Assembly (NCBI GenBank): GCA_035471785.1
Contig: DATIPQ010000060.1
Location: 1 to 64,000, forward strand
Direction of reading: 5' to 3'
DNA: 64,000 nucleotides
DNA from: Acidobacteriota bacterium
GTDB taxonomy: Bacteria > Acidobacteriota > UBA6911 > RPQK01 > DATIPO01
The notes below the pieces were generated by a model. The model was given only the letters and a program-made list of their open reading frames with translations. It ran no database searches and was not told the origin of the DNA. The position numbers and the translations under genes were made by a program. Below, in pieces: positions 22,602 through 31,416 of the stretch (position 1 is its first letter; every line of letters starts with the position of its first letter).

Positions 22602-23341
22602 AGCCCCGCAAGTTCGAATCGCGCCTGGAGGCTGAAAACCTGGTCAAAGCCTACCGCGGACGCAAGGTGGTCAACAATGTCAGCCTGGGCCTCAGGCGGG
22701 GCGAAGTGGTCGGGCTTCTGGGACCCAACGGCGCGGGGAAGACCACCACCTTCTACATGATGGTGGGCTTGACCCGTCCCACCAGGGGCGTGGTCAAACT
22801 CAACGGCGAGGACGTGACCTCCCTGCCCATGTACCAGCGGGCCCGCAAGGGGGTCAGCTACCTGCCTCAGGAACCCAGCGTTTTCCGCCGCCTTTCGGTC
22901 GAAGACAACCTCTACGCCATCGCCGAGACCCTGGAGCTGGCGCCGGCCGCCCGCGATCAGGTGGTCAGCGAACTGCTCGATGAGCTGGGCATCGGCGAGT
23001 TGCGCAAGTCTCCCGCCTACACCCTTTCGGGAGGGGAGCGCCGCCGCCTCGAGATCGCCCGTTCGATGGTCATCCGCCCCTCCTTCATTCTGCTCGATGA
23101 GCCCTTCGCCGGAATCGATCCGCTGGCCGTCCTCGATATCCAGGAAATCATCGTCAAACTGAAGACCAAGAACATCGGCGTGCTCATCACCGACCACAAC
23201 GTGCGCGAGACTCTCAAGATCACCGACCGCGCCTACATCATCAAAGAAGGACGCATCTTTCGGGACGGCACTCCAGACGTCCTTTCCTCCGATTTGGAAG
23301 TCCGCAAGGTTTACCTGGGCGAGCATTTTCGACTATACTAG
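22598..23341 (+). CDS. lptB: LPS export ABC transporter ATP-binding protein LptB
   Basis: A 247-residue ABC ATPase powering LPS extraction from the inner membrane with LptF and LptG. Walker A is [11 protein letters not shown], the Q-loop is [19 protein letters not shown] (characteristic of LptB), the signature is [13 protein letters not shown], Walker B is [13 protein letters not shown] and the switch histidine is in [13 protein letters not shown] overlaps the lptC/A stop (ATGA). lptF/G are not in the window. Confidence 0.97.
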   Translation: MKPRKFESRLEAENLVKAYRGRKVVNNVSLGLRRGEVVGLLGPNGAGKTTTFYMMVGLTRPTRGVVKLNGEDVTSLPMYQRARKGVSYLPQEPSVFRRLSVEDNLYAIAETLELAPAARDQVVSELLDELGIGELRKSPAYTLSGGERRRLEIARSMVIRPSFILLDEPFAGIDPLAVLDIQEIIVKLKTKNIGVLITDHNVRETLKITDRAYIIKEGRIFRDGTPDVLSSDLEVRKVYLGEHFRLY

Positions 23342-23430
23342 AAACCGCCGAAAGCGTTTTTTTACAGTCGTTTGTGTCGATTCTTGCCTGCCGGTCGCCG
23401 CCTCCGGCACCGGTTGGTTGCTCTTTACGG

Positions 23431-23436
23431 TACAAT
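23431..23436 (+). promoter_or_regulatory. -10 element TACAAT before rpoN
   Basis: TACAAT ends 6 nt before the ATG of rpoN at 23443. No Shine-Dalgarno sequence lies between. This points to a separate leaderless rpoN transcript within the lpt-rpoN-pts cluster. Confidence 0.5.
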
Positions 23437-23442
23437 TCTTGC

Positions 23443-24873
23443 ATGGCCAGAAGGGTACAGCTCAGACCGACGCTCAACGTGGGCTTGCAGCAAAAGCTCG
23501 CGATGACGCCCTCTCTGTTGCAGAAGATCGAATTGCTGCAACTGAGCCGCCTTGAGCTGTCCGAGATGCTGCAGACTGAATTGACCGAGAATCCGGTCTT
23601 GGAGGAAGGGCAGGAGCAGAGCGCCGAGGCGGCCGAATCGGCCGAAAAAGAAGAGCAGGCCGAGGAGAATCCGCTCGACAACGACGACTTCGATTATGAG
23701 TATTTCTTCGGCGAATACTTGAACAGCACCCCCGCCCGCAAAGAGTACGAGGCCGACGACGACCGGCCCTCTTTCGAACTCTTCCTGGCCGGCGAATCCT
23801 CGCTCATCGACCACCTCAACTGGCAGCTTAACCTGACTCAGATCAGCCCCCGGGAAAAAGAGATCGCCGAGTACATCGTCGGCAACATCGATCCCGACGG
23901 ATACCTGACGCTGACCCTTGAAGAGATCGCCGAGGCCCTTGAGGTTTCCCTGGAAGATGTAGAGGAGGCCCTGGAAATCGTGCAGGAACTGGACCCTACC
24001 GGGGTGGGCGCCCGCGACCTGTGCGAATGCCTCATGCTGCAGTTGCGGGCGGCCGACATGGAGGACTGTCTGGCGGCACGCCTGGTGCGCGATCACCTCG
24101 ACCTGGTGCAGTCCAAGGACCACGAAGAGATCGCCTGCCGAATCGAGTGCGACGTCAAGGAGGTCGAGGAGGCTCTGCAGGCCCTGCGGCGCTTCAATCC
24201 GCGACCGGGGCAAAAGTACAGTTCGCAGAAGCCTCAGTACATCCAGCCTGACGTCTACATCTCCAAGGTCAGCGGAAAGTACCAGATCAACATGAACGAC
24301 GACGGTATGCCCAAGTTGAGCCTCAACCGGGCTTACCGCAAGATGCTCAAGGACGCCAACACCAACAAGGAAGCCAAGTCGTTCATCAAGGAGAAGGTTC
24401 GCGCCGCCCTCGAGTTGATTAAGAGCGTCGACCAGCGCGAGCAGACCATCTTCCGCGTCTGCCGTGCCATCGTGCGCCGTCAGGAGGGCTTTCTCGACCG
24501 CGGGCTGATGTCCCTCAAGCCCATGCTCATCAAAGACATCGCCGAGGAACTGGGAGTCCATTCCTCCACCATTTCGCGGGTGGTGGCCAACAAGTACGCC
24601 CACACGCCTCAAGGGGTCATCGAGTTGCGCAACTTTTTCACCGTGGGTCTTGAGAGCAGCGACGGGGAAAACGTCTCCATCGTCCAGGTCAAGGACCGCA
24701 TCAAGAAGGTGATCGAAGACGAGAATTCCTTGAAGCCCATGTCCGATCAGCAGATCACCAAAGTTCTCAACAACGAAGGCATTCAGATTACCCGCCGCAC
24801 GGTGGCCAAGTATCGCGACCAGATGGAGATTCCGGGATCGCGGGCCCGCAAACGTGCGGCCGTTAAAGGCTAG
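23443..24873 (+). CDS. rpoN: RNA polymerase sigma-54 factor
   Basis: A 476-residue sigma-54. Region I is glutamine/leucine-rich (LQQKLAMTPSLLQKIELLQLSRLEL), region II is acidic (about 50-100), and the C-terminal DNA-binding part has the helix-turn-helix segment (ELGVHSSTISRVVANKYA) and the RpoN box, here ITRRTVAKYRDQM in place of the textbook ARRTVAKYRE. It follows lptB by about 100 bp, an arrangement widespread in Proteobacteria and other Gram-negatives. No hpf gene lies between rpoN and the PTS genes, unlike in many relatives. The start at 23443 is fixed by the TACAAT hexamer and by the region I alignment. Confidence 0.96.
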   Translation: MARRVQLRPTLNVGLQQKLAMTPSLLQKIELLQLSRLELSEMLQTELTENPVLEEGQEQSAEAAESAEKEEQAEENPLDNDDFDYEYFFGEYLNSTPARKEYEADDDRPSFELFLAGESSLIDHLNWQLNLTQISPREKEIAEYIVGNIDPDGYLTLTLEEIAEALEVSLEDVEEALEIVQELDPTGVGARDLCECLMLQLRAADMEDCLAARLVRDHLDLVQSKDHEEIACRIECDVKEVEEALQALRRFNPRPGQKYSSQKPQYIQPDVYISKVSGKYQINMNDDGMPKLSLNRAYRKMLKDANTNKEAKSFIKEKVRAALELIKSVDQREQTIFRVCRAIVRRQEGFLDRGLMSLKPMLIKDIAEELGVHSSTISRVVANKYAHTPQGVIELRNFFTVGLESSDGENVSIVQVKDRIKKVIEDENSLKPMSDQQITKVLNNEGIQITRRTVAKYRDQMEIPGSRARKRAAVKG

Positions 24874-24900
24874 CCGACAGACGGCGTCAGACATTCCGCC

Positions 24901-25797
24901 ATGAGTCTTCCTGTCACACCTCAACCCGAGCCCGGCGGGCTGTCGTCACTGGTGCTGCTCACCGGCATGAGCGGCTCGGGCAAGCACACGGCCGCTCAGG
25001 CGCTGGAAGACCTGGGCTTTTACTGTGTCGACAATTTGCCGGTAGCCCTGGTTCCACAACTGGTCGAGATGGCCCAGGCCTCGGGCGGGGCCATTTCACG
25101 CCTGGCCGTGGTGCTCGATGTCAGGGCGCCCGAACCGGCTTCCGAGTTCGAAGCCTTGGCCCAGCGCCTGAAGGGATCCCACACCGCCGTTCAGGTGCTC
25201 TTTCTGGATGCCGACAACGAGGTCTTGGCCCGGCGCTTTTCCGTCACCCGCCGCCGCCATCCGCTGACCAGCGAGACGACCCTTTTGGAGGGTATCGAGG
25301 AAGAACGCCGGCGCATGGCCGGCATTCGCGAGGCAGCCGACCAGGTGATCGACACCAGTGACTTTTCCGTCCATCAATTGCGTCACCTCATGCACGAGAC
25401 CTTTCGCGATCCCGTGCGCGACGGTGAACTGAGCCTGATGCTGCTCAGCTTCGGGTTCAAGCACGGCATCCCATCCAACGCCGATCTGGTGTTCGACGTG
25501 CGCTTTTTGCCCAACCCCTATTTCGAGACCGAGTTGCGCGAGATGTCCGGACGCGACGAGCCGGTCAAGCGCTTCCTGGATCGCGCTTCGGGAAGCGAAG
25601 AGACGCTCAACCGTCTGGAAGACTTGCTCAATTTCCTCATCCCGCAATACCAGCGCGAGGGTAAGAGCTACCTGACGGTGGCGGTGGGTTGCACCGGCGG
25701 CAGACACCGTTCGGTTTACCTGAGCGAGGCTCTGACCGAGCGCCTGAGCGACGGACGGCGGCGCATCAAGACCGTGCATCGCGACATCCACAAATGA
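24901..25797 (+). CDS. rapZ: RNase adapter protein RapZ (YvcJ family nucleotide-binding protein)
   Basis: A 298-residue protein with an N-terminal P-loop domain and a C-terminal domain that in E. coli binds small RNAs and directs RNase E. The P-loop reads GMSGSGKHT, with histidine in the position after the lysine where Ser/Thr is usual. It has the FYCVDNLPVALV motif, the Walker B-like VVLDVRAP, LSFGFKHGIPSNADLVFDVRFLPNP and the strongly conserved VGCTGGRHRSVYLSE. It follows rpoN by 27 bp and its stop overlaps the EIIA start (ATGA). Gene order rpoN-rapZ-PTS is typical of regulatory PTS clusters. Confidence 0.95.
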   Translation: MSLPVTPQPEPGGLSSLVLLTGMSGSGKHTAAQALEDLGFYCVDNLPVALVPQLVEMAQASGGAISRLAVVLDVRAPEPASEFEALAQRLKGSHTAVQVLFLDADNEVLARRFSVTRRRHPLTSETTLLEGIEEERRRMAGIREAADQVIDTSDFSVHQLRHLMHETFRDPVRDGELSLMLLSFGFKHGIPSNADLVFDVRFLPNPYFETELREMSGRDEPVKRFLDRASGSEETLNRLEDLLNFLIPQYQREGKSYLTVAVGCTGGRHRSVYLSEALTERLSDGRRRIKTVHRDIHK

Positions 25798-26213
25798 ACG
25801 ACGAAGCCAAGAAAATCGGAGCCTTGGTGGTCACTCACGGTCAATTGGCCCAGGAACTGATCACCATCGCTGAAATCATCCTGGACGGCGAGTTCGATCA
25901 CCTTGTCCCCGTCAGCATCGGCTGGCACGATGAGATGGAGGAAGCCAAGGCCGCCATCACGGGGGCCCTGAGGCAAGCCGATCAGGGCAGGGGAGTGCTG
26001 ATTCTCACCGACATGTTCGGCGGCACCCCCTCCAACATCTCCATGCCCCTGCACAAAAAGGGCGAGGTCGAGATCATCACGGGAGTCAATTTGCCCATGG
26101 TGATCAAAGTGGCGGGCCAGGAGGGCGGCGAGTCCTGGGAGGAAATGGTCAACTCGGTGAGCGAGCAGGGACGCAGTCATATTTCCGTAGCCGGGCAGAT
26201 TCTGGGAGACTAG
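25794..26213 (+). CDS. PTS system EIIA component, mannose family
   Basis: A 139-residue EIIA-Man domain. The phosphorylated histidine is His15 in GALVVTHGQLAQEL, and the LTDMFGGTPSN motif at about 77-87 is diagnostic for the family. No EIIB or EIIC gene is nearby, so the protein probably acts in signalling rather than sugar uptake. It is coupled to rapZ by a 4-bp overlap. Confidence 0.94.
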   Translation: MNDEAKKIGALVVTHGQLAQELITIAEIILDGEFDHLVPVSIGWHDEMEEAKAAITGALRQADQGRGVLILTDMFGGTPSNISMPLHKKGEVEIITGVNLPMVIKVAGQEGGESWEEMVNSVSEQGRSHISVAGQILGD

Positions 26214-26283
26214 TGCAGGTGAGCAGGGCGGCTGCTGCGTCGGCCTGCCGGGCGGCGACGCGCAGAGGCGAAAACAGCGATTC

Positions 26284-26556
26284 ATGATCGAGCGGCGAGT
26301 GAAGATCTGCAATGAACTGGGACTGCATGCCCGGGCTGCGGCCAAGATGGTCAAGCTGGCCGGCCGCTTCAATTCTCAAATCACCTTGCAGGCCGAAGGT
26401 CGTCCCCCGGCTGACGGACGCAGCATTCTCAGCATCGTGCTGTTGGCCGCCGGGCGGGGTACGGAGGTGACGTTGCGGGCCGAGGGAGAAGACGAGGGCG
26501 AGGCCTCGAAGGCTCTGGTGTCCCTGGTCGAGAGCCGCTTCGGAGAGGAGAAATGA
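26284..26556 (+). CDS. ptsH: Phosphocarrier protein HPr
   Basis: A 90-residue HPr. His15 sits in ELGLHARAAAKMV, the site phosphorylated by EI. The regulatory serine corresponds to Ser47 in ADGRSILSIVLLAA, which in other bacteria is modified by HPr kinase, although no hprK is in this window. It lies 70 bp after the EIIA gene and overlaps ptsI by 4 bp. Confidence 0.96.
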   Translation: MIERRVKICNELGLHARAAAKMVKLAGRFNSQITLQAEGRPPADGRSILSIVLLAAGRGTEVTLRAEGEDEGEASKALVSLVESRFGEEK

Positions 26557-28301
26557 GCGAGAAGGAGACTAAGCCGAAGCTGCTGCAGGGACGTCCCCTC
26601 TCACCGGGAATCGCGGTGGGGACGGCTCATCGCGTCACCCCGCGCGTGGCCGGCTTCTTCCGTCTCAGCATTCGTCCGGAAGAAGTCGAAGACGAGATAA
26701 ACCGCCTCAAGGAGGCGCTCAGGATCTCTCTGCGCCAACTCTACAAGGTGCGCGACCGTTTGGAATCCAAAGTGGGCCGCGAGCACAGTTTCATCATCGA
26801 CGCCCACCTCATGATTCTCGAGGATGGACGGTTCCTGCAGGAAATCGAATCGCGGGTGCGCGAAGACATGCAGAGTCCCGAGCGCGCCGTCCGGGAAACG
26901 GCCGAACGCTGGCTCGACCTGTACCGCAGCCTGGAAGATCCTTTCTTTCGTGAGCGCGGCAGCGATCTCGAAGAGGTGACCGAGCGCATCCTGGGCAACT
27001 TGGGCGACAGCCTCCGGGGCAGCGGAGACGAGGAAACCCCTCAAGACCTGGTCCTGGTGGCGCCCCGCATTTCTTTGTTGGTCCTGACGCAGTTTCGCCT
27101 GGAGCGCGTCAAGGCTCTGGTGCTCACCCAGTGCGGACGCATGTCGCACGTCAGCATCATCTGCCGTTCCTGCCGCATTCCTGTGGTGACCGGCATCGAG
27201 CACCTGCACCGCTTCATCCGTTCCGGCGACACCTTGGCTGTGGACGGAACCCAGGGCATGGTCCACATCGATCCTTCGCCCGAGGAAACTCAGCGTTTTC
27301 GCGACCGCGAAGCCCGCCACCGCAGCCAGGAGCCCGAGGGCGATCAAGGCCCCTGCAACACCCTGGACGGAACCCGCATCCAGATCCTGGTCAACACCGA
27401 GGTGGGACGCGAAGTCGAGATGGGGTTGCGCTTGGGAGGCGAGGGCATCGGACTCTTCCGCAGCGAGTCGATTTACGCCGAGCGCAAGGAAGATGCGGTC
27501 GACGAAGAGTCGCAGTATCTTATTTATTCCGATCTGGCCCGCCGCACCCGCGGACGCACCGCCATCGTCCGCACCTTGGATATCGGAGACGAGGAGCATC
27601 CTTTCTTCTCCGATCTGGCCGGGGTCAAGGTTCCCCTGCTGGGCTTGCGCGGCATCCGTCTCTCGCTGCGTTATCCCGAGCTTTTTCAAGCTCAGGTGCG
27701 CGCCATCCTCAGGGCCCGCGCCCACGGCGACCTGAAAATCGCGCTGCCCATGGTCACCTCGCCCACCGAAGTGCGTCAGGCCCGCTCCCTCATCGAGGAC
27801 GTGCAACGCCGCCTGGGCCAACCGCCCCCAGCCTACGGTCCGGTCAGCGTAGGGACCATGATCGAGGTTCCGGCGGCCTTGATCGAGATCGAATCGATGG
27901 TCATGGAAGCCGATTTCCTGCTGGTGGGTTCCAACGACCTGATTCAATTCCTGCTGGCCGTTTCCAGGACCGACGAACGGGCCTCCGACCTCTACGACCC
28001 CTTCCATCCGGCGGTAATGGCCTCGCTGCACCGGGTGGCCCAAGCCTGCGAGAGAGCCGGCAAGACGGCCATCGTGTGCGGCGAAGTCGCCACCGACCCG
28101 CAGTACGCCCCGCTTCTGGTCGGGATGGGGTACGACACCCTCTCCATGAACCCCTTCGCCATACCGGAGATCAAGGAAAGACTCCGGCATTTCGAACGCT
28201 CTCATCTGCGCCGCATCGTGAAAGGTCTGCTCAACATGACCGATCCGCGCGAGATCGAGCGGCGGGCCCGCACTGAACTGCAGACCCATACCCAGGTTTG
28301 A
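26553..28301 (+). CDS. ptsI: Phosphoenolpyruvate-protein phosphotransferase (enzyme I)
   Basis: A 582-residue EI that moves phosphate from PEP to HPr. The active histidine is His199 in CGRMSHVSIICRS. The TIM barrel carries GIGLFRSE, the RTLDIGDEEHPFF loop (normally RTLDxGGDK), and the PEP-site cysteine in IVCGEVATDPQYAPLLVGMG. Length fits (about 575). It ends the lptC/A-lptB-rpoN-rapZ-EIIA-HPr-EI cluster and converges on a minus-strand gene. Confidence 0.95.
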   Translation: MSEKETKPKLLQGRPLSPGIAVGTAHRVTPRVAGFFRLSIRPEEVEDEINRLKEALRISLRQLYKVRDRLESKVGREHSFIIDAHLMILEDGRFLQEIESRVREDMQSPERAVRETAERWLDLYRSLEDPFFRERGSDLEEVTERILGNLGDSLRGSGDEETPQDLVLVAPRISLLVLTQFRLERVKALVLTQCGRMSHVSIICRSCRIPVVTGIEHLHRFIRSGDTLAVDGTQGMVHIDPSPEETQRFRDREARHRSQEPEGDQGPCNTLDGTRIQILVNTEVGREVEMGLRLGGEGIGLFRSESIYAERKEDAVDEESQYLIYSDLARRTRGRTAIVRTLDIGDEEHPFFSDLAGVKVPLLGLRGIRLSLRYPELFQAQVRAILRARAHGDLKIALPMVTSPTEVRQARSLIEDVQRRLGQPPPAYGPVSVGTMIEVPAALIEIESMVMEADFLLVGSNDLIQFLLAVSRTDERASDLYDPFHPAVMASLHRVAQACERAGKTAIVCGEVATDPQYAPLLVGMGYDTLSMNPFAIPEIKERLRHFERSHLRRIVKGLLNMTDPREIERRARTELQTHTQV

Positions 28302-28310
28302 GCCCAAACA

Positions 28311-28339
28311 GAAAACCCCCGGTCCTCAATGACCGGGGG
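28311..28339 (-). terminator. Intrinsic terminator (minus-strand orientation)
   Basis: A 9-bp GC-rich stem (CCCCCGGTC / GACCGGGGG, 28316-28339) with a 6-nt loop. Read on the minus strand it is followed by TTTT then CTGTTT, which fits termination of the gene at 28387. There is no T-run on the plus side, so ptsI would be less well stopped. Confidence 0.75.
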
Positions 28340-28386
28340 CGTCTGACAACTCGTCAAGTGGTGTCAGGGCTGAGCGACATGGACTG

Positions 28387-29181
28387 TCAGCGTGCAGGGA
28401 AGCGCACGAAAACCTCCTTGACTCCGTCGACGCCCCGGGCCAAAGCGACGGCCTGGTTGAAGGCTCTCTCGTTGCCTTGTCTGTGTTCCTTGAAGTGAAG
28501 GGTGACGACACCGTCCTTGACCTTGACGTCGATCAGGTCGGGTTCGATGAGCTCTTCCTCCCGGAAGCGCTCCTCTATGCGTTCCTTGATCTCGCCGTCA
28601 GCGTCCTCTCCAGCCACGAAGTCCTTGGTTTCGTCAGCGGCCGTGCGGGTACCTTTGGCAACCGCTTTGCCGGTGGTTTTGGCGCCCTTGGCTGTGGCCT
28701 TGGCGGCCGTTGTAGCGCCCTGGGCGGTGGCTTCAGCAGCGGTTTCGGCGCCTTCGGCGGTGGCTGAGGCTCCCTTCTTCACCCCTTGGGCCGTGGCTTT
28801 GGCGGCAGTAGTGCCAGCCTGGCCGACGGCGCTCGCGGCCTTCGACAGACCCTTGCCGGCCTTGGACAAGATGCCCTGGTTTTCACTCTGCTCGATGTCG
28901 AGCTTCTTCAAGGTCTCCTGGTTCAGGCGTCCGCTCTGAGTCAAGCCGTTGTCGGCTTGAAAGCGCTCGAGTGCGGCCTCGGTCTTGGGGCCCAGGATGC
29001 CGTCCACAGGGCCGGCGTCGAAGCCCTCGTCATTGAGCCTCTGCTGGACTTGACGGATCAGTTGGCGGTCTTGGGGGCTGTCCTCAAGTGCTGCCAGTGC
29101 GGGAACCGTCAGGCAGAAAACAAGGGCCAGGACGGGGATCAGGAAACTGAAACGGTGGCGAATCATATGCGCTAACTTCAT
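28387..29181 (-). CDS. Secreted protein with peptidoglycan-binding domain, Ala/Thr/Lys repeats and BON domain
   Basis: A 264-residue exported protein: signal peptide (about 1-30, ending ALA), a PG_binding_1 domain (about 36-93, with QQRLNDEGFDAGPVDGILGPKTEAALERFQ), then about 90 residues of low-complexity AxxKAT/KGAKT repeats similar to histone-H1 or LEA-like tails, and a BON domain at the C-terminus (about 190-262, with VKVKDGVVTLHF and ARGVDGVKEV). PG_binding_1 would hold it to the wall, and BON domains often bind phospholipid or other ligands. The positively charged repeat region is the odd part. CAGGAG at about 15 nt precedes the ATG. It is followed by a terminator and divergent from pgsA. 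Confidence 0.82.
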   Translation of the reverse strand: MKLAHMIRHRFSFLIPVLALVFCLTVPALAALEDSPQDRQLIRQVQQRLNDEGFDAGPVDGILGPKTEAALERFQADNGLTQSGRLNQETLKKLDIEQSENQGILSKAGKGLSKAASAVGQAGTTAAKATAQGVKKGASATAEGAETAAEATAQGATTAAKATAKGAKTTGKAVAKGTRTAADETKDFVAGEDADGEIKERIEERFREEELIEPDLIDVKVKDGVVTLHFKEHRQGNERAFNQAVALARGVDGVKEVFVRFPAR

Positions 29182-29352
29182 GCTTCTTTATTTTCACTCC
29201 TGTTGCTTCTGGCTCGGCAAGGGCTTCTGCGGGTCTTCCAAAGCAACTCGCGTCTTGCCTGCCAGCCATTGATGCAAGGGCTGTACCAATCTTTCAAAAG
29301 GGCCGTTGACAGGGGTTGGGCCTTTCTGCCGGGGGTCTGCGAGGAATTCCTA

Positions 29353-29379
29353 CCGGGAAAAAATGGGACACTTTCCCGG
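29353..29379. repeat. Inverted repeat in the divergent spacer before pgsA
   Basis: CCGGGAAA at 29353-29360 and TTTCCCGG at 29372-29379 can form an 8-bp hairpin with an 11-nt loop. It lies in the 300-bp gap between the PG-binding gene and pgsA, in which I see no gene. It could be an operator. Confidence 0.4.
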
Positions 29380-29482
29380 GCGCCGGATGGGTCGGGCTTT
29401 ACCCTGGCTTGCATCACCATTGACTTGCCGCTACAGTGCGCACTGTGCTGACCGAGGCGATTATGGCACGAGAACATGGGTC

Positions 29483-30037
29483 ATGACCTACGCCAATCAA
29501 CTGACCATTCTGCGCATGATTCTGGTTCCTCTTTTCTTGGGCCTGATCGCCTACGGATTCCCCGTGGCGGCTTTGGCGGTGTTTGTTTTCGCCGGCATCA
29601 GCGACGTGGCCGACGGTTATATCGCCCGCAACTGGCCCGACCAGAAGTCTGAGCTGGGCGAAGTACTCGATCCGGTTGCCGACAAGGTGCTGCTGATGAC
29701 CAGCTTCCTGGCCCTCACCATACAGCGCGATGTCTTCGACCTGCGTATTCCCCTGTGGCTGGCCATCGCCGTCATTGGACGCGACCTGCTGCTGGTGGTG
29801 GCGGGCCTCATCATTCGCCTCACGGTGGGCAAGCGCCGCTTTCCGCCTTCGCTGCTCGGCAAACGCACCACCTTCTTCCAGCTCTTGACCGTGTTCTTGG
29901 TGCTGCTCAGCAGCCTCACGCCGATTCACGGGCTGCTCTTTCTAATCGTCTGTTATGTAACCTTGGCTTTGACAGTGATTTCAGGGCTAGACTATTCTAT
30001 CCGCGGCGTGCGCATCATCAAGCGGCACGAAACCTGA
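29483..30037 (+). CDS. pgsA: CDP-alcohol phosphatidyltransferase, probable phosphatidylglycerophosphate synthase
   Basis: A 184-residue membrane enzyme with about five hydrophobic helices. The family motif D-x2-D-G-x2-A-R-x8-G-x3-D-x3-D is complete: SDVADGYIARNWPDQKSELGEVLDPVADK at about 43-71 (Asp residues bind Mg2+ and CDP-diacylglycerol). NQLTILRMILVPLFL at the N-terminus matches PgsA. PgsA makes PG-phosphate from glycerol-3-phosphate; phosphatidylserine or cardiolipin synthesis by the same fold is less likely given length and N-terminus. ATG 29483 has no good Shine-Dalgarno. Longer in-frame starts upstream add sequence without coding character. Confidence 0.88.
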   Translation: MTYANQLTILRMILVPLFLGLIAYGFPVAALAVFVFAGISDVADGYIARNWPDQKSELGEVLDPVADKVLLMTSFLALTIQRDVFDLRIPLWLAIAVIGRDLLLVVAGLIIRLTVGKRRFPPSLLGKRTTFFQLLTVFLVLLSSLTPIHGLLFLIVCYVTLALTVISGLDYSIRGVRIIKRHET

Positions 30038-30138
30038 CCATCGGCGCAGAAAGCCGCCTGACGTTCATTTCGCCGTCAGCCGCCCGCTCAAGCCGGCCGG
30101 GCGCCGATCACGACCTTGGAAAGGCATCGACTGCAAGC

Positions 30139-30924
30139 ATGGGCCAATACGACAATCTGCTCATCGAAATCGAAGACGCCATCGCCCAGGTGACCATCAA
30201 CCGTCCGCAGGCCCTCAACGCCCTCAACGGCGCCACCCTGGATGAACTGGAGGAGGCCTTCACCCGTTTGGAGGCGGACGGTGAAGTGGCCTGCATCATC
30301 CTCACGGGAGCCGGCGAAAAGGCTTTCGCGGCGGGGGCCGACATCAACGAATTGGCCGCCCTGGAAGGCCATACGGGACGCCTGCAAGCGCTGCGGGGAC
30401 AGAGGCTCTTTTCGCTCATCGAAGACCTCTCCAAGCCGGTAATCGCGGCCGTCAACGGATTTTGTCTTGGAGGGGGATGCGAAATGGCCATGGCCTGTCA
30501 TATCCGCCTGGCCGCGGCTTCAGCGCGTTTCGGCCAACCCGAGGTCAAGCTGGGACTGATTCCCGGCTATGGAGGCACTCAGCGCCTGACCCGCCTGGTG
30601 GGCCAGGGGCGCGCCATGGAAATCATCCTCAGCGGCGCGATGATTTCGGCCCGGCGGGCCGAAGCGATGGGATTGGTCAACCGGGTGGTGGAGGACGCCG
30701 ACCTGTTGGATGAATGCCGCAAGCTGGCGGCCCAAATCAAGTCCAACGCCCCCTTGGCGCTGCGTTACGGACTGGAGGCGGTGCGCAAGGGCGCCGATAT
30801 GCCTTTGCAGGAGGCGCTGCGCTATGAGGCCGCGCTCTTCGGATTGAGTTGCGCCAGCCAAGATATGAAGGAGGGCACGCGGGCCTTCCTGGAGAAACGC
30901 AAGGCCGAGTTCAAAGGCCGCTAG
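30139..30924 (+). CDS. Enoyl-CoA hydratase/crotonase family protein
   Basis: A 261-residue crotonase. The oxyanion-hole segments are AFAAGADINEL and NGFCLGGGCEMAMAC, and both catalytic glutamates are present, in GGCE and in FGQPEVKLGLIPGYGGTQRL. The sequence fits short-chain enoyl-CoA hydratases (Crt/EchA) that hydrate crotonyl-CoA in beta-oxidation or butyrate metabolism. It lies between pgsA and ribH, 20 bp upstream of the latter, with no other beta-oxidation gene nearby. Confidence 0.92.
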   Translation: MGQYDNLLIEIEDAIAQVTINRPQALNALNGATLDELEEAFTRLEADGEVACIILTGAGEKAFAAGADINELAALEGHTGRLQALRGQRLFSLIEDLSKPVIAAVNGFCLGGGCEMAMACHIRLAAASARFGQPEVKLGLIPGYGGTQRLTRLVGQGRAMEIILSGAMISARRAEAMGLVNRVVEDADLLDECRKLAAQIKSNAPLALRYGLEAVRKGADMPLQEALRYEAALFGLSCASQDMKEGTRAFLEKRKAEFKGR

Positions 30925-30943
30925 AGCTGAAGGGACCAAGCAC

Positions 30944-31414
30944 ATGAAGGAGTTTCGCGGCGGCCTTCAAGGCCGGGGCCTCAAGATCGGTTTGGTGGTC
31001 AGCCGTTTCAACGAGACGGTGACCGAAAATCTGCTGGCCGGCGCTTTGGAGACCCTGACCCGAGCCGGTGTCAGCCAGGATGATCTGACTGTCGTGCGGG
31101 TGCCGGGCGGATTCGAGATCCCTCTGGCGGCGCGTCGTCTGGCCCGCTCTCACAAGGGGAATCTGGACGCCCTCATTTGCCTGGGCTGCGTGATTCGGGG
31201 CGAAACGCCCCATTTCGACTACATCGCTTCTTCGCTCACGACCGGCATCAACCGTGTGATGATGGAAGAGGACATTCCCATCGCCTACGGGGTTTTGACC
31301 ACCGACAGCGTCGAGCAGGCCATCAACCGGTCAGGCCTCAAGTACGGCAACAAGGGCGAGGAAGCCGCCCTGACGGCCCTTGAAATGGCCAACCTGAGCC
31401 GGGAAATCCAGTAG
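30944..31414 (+). CDS. ribH: 6,7-dimethyl-8-ribityllumazine synthase
   Basis: A 156-residue enzyme that condenses the ribityl pyrimidine with dihydroxybutanone phosphate in riboflavin synthesis. VVSRFNETVTENLLAGAL, VRVPGGFEIPLAA (substrate binding), CLGCVIRGETPHFDYIA with the catalytic histidine, and PIAYGVLTTDSVEQAINR are all conserved. nusB follows 2 bp later, a very common pairing. Length matches (about 155). Confidence 0.96.
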   Translation: MKEFRGGLQGRGLKIGLVVSRFNETVTENLLAGALETLTRAGVSQDDLTVVRVPGGFEIPLAARRLARSHKGNLDALICLGCVIRGETPHFDYIASSLTTGINRVMMEEDIPIAYGVLTTDSVEQAINRSGLKYGNKGEEAALTALEMANLSREIQ

Positions 31415-31416
31415 CC

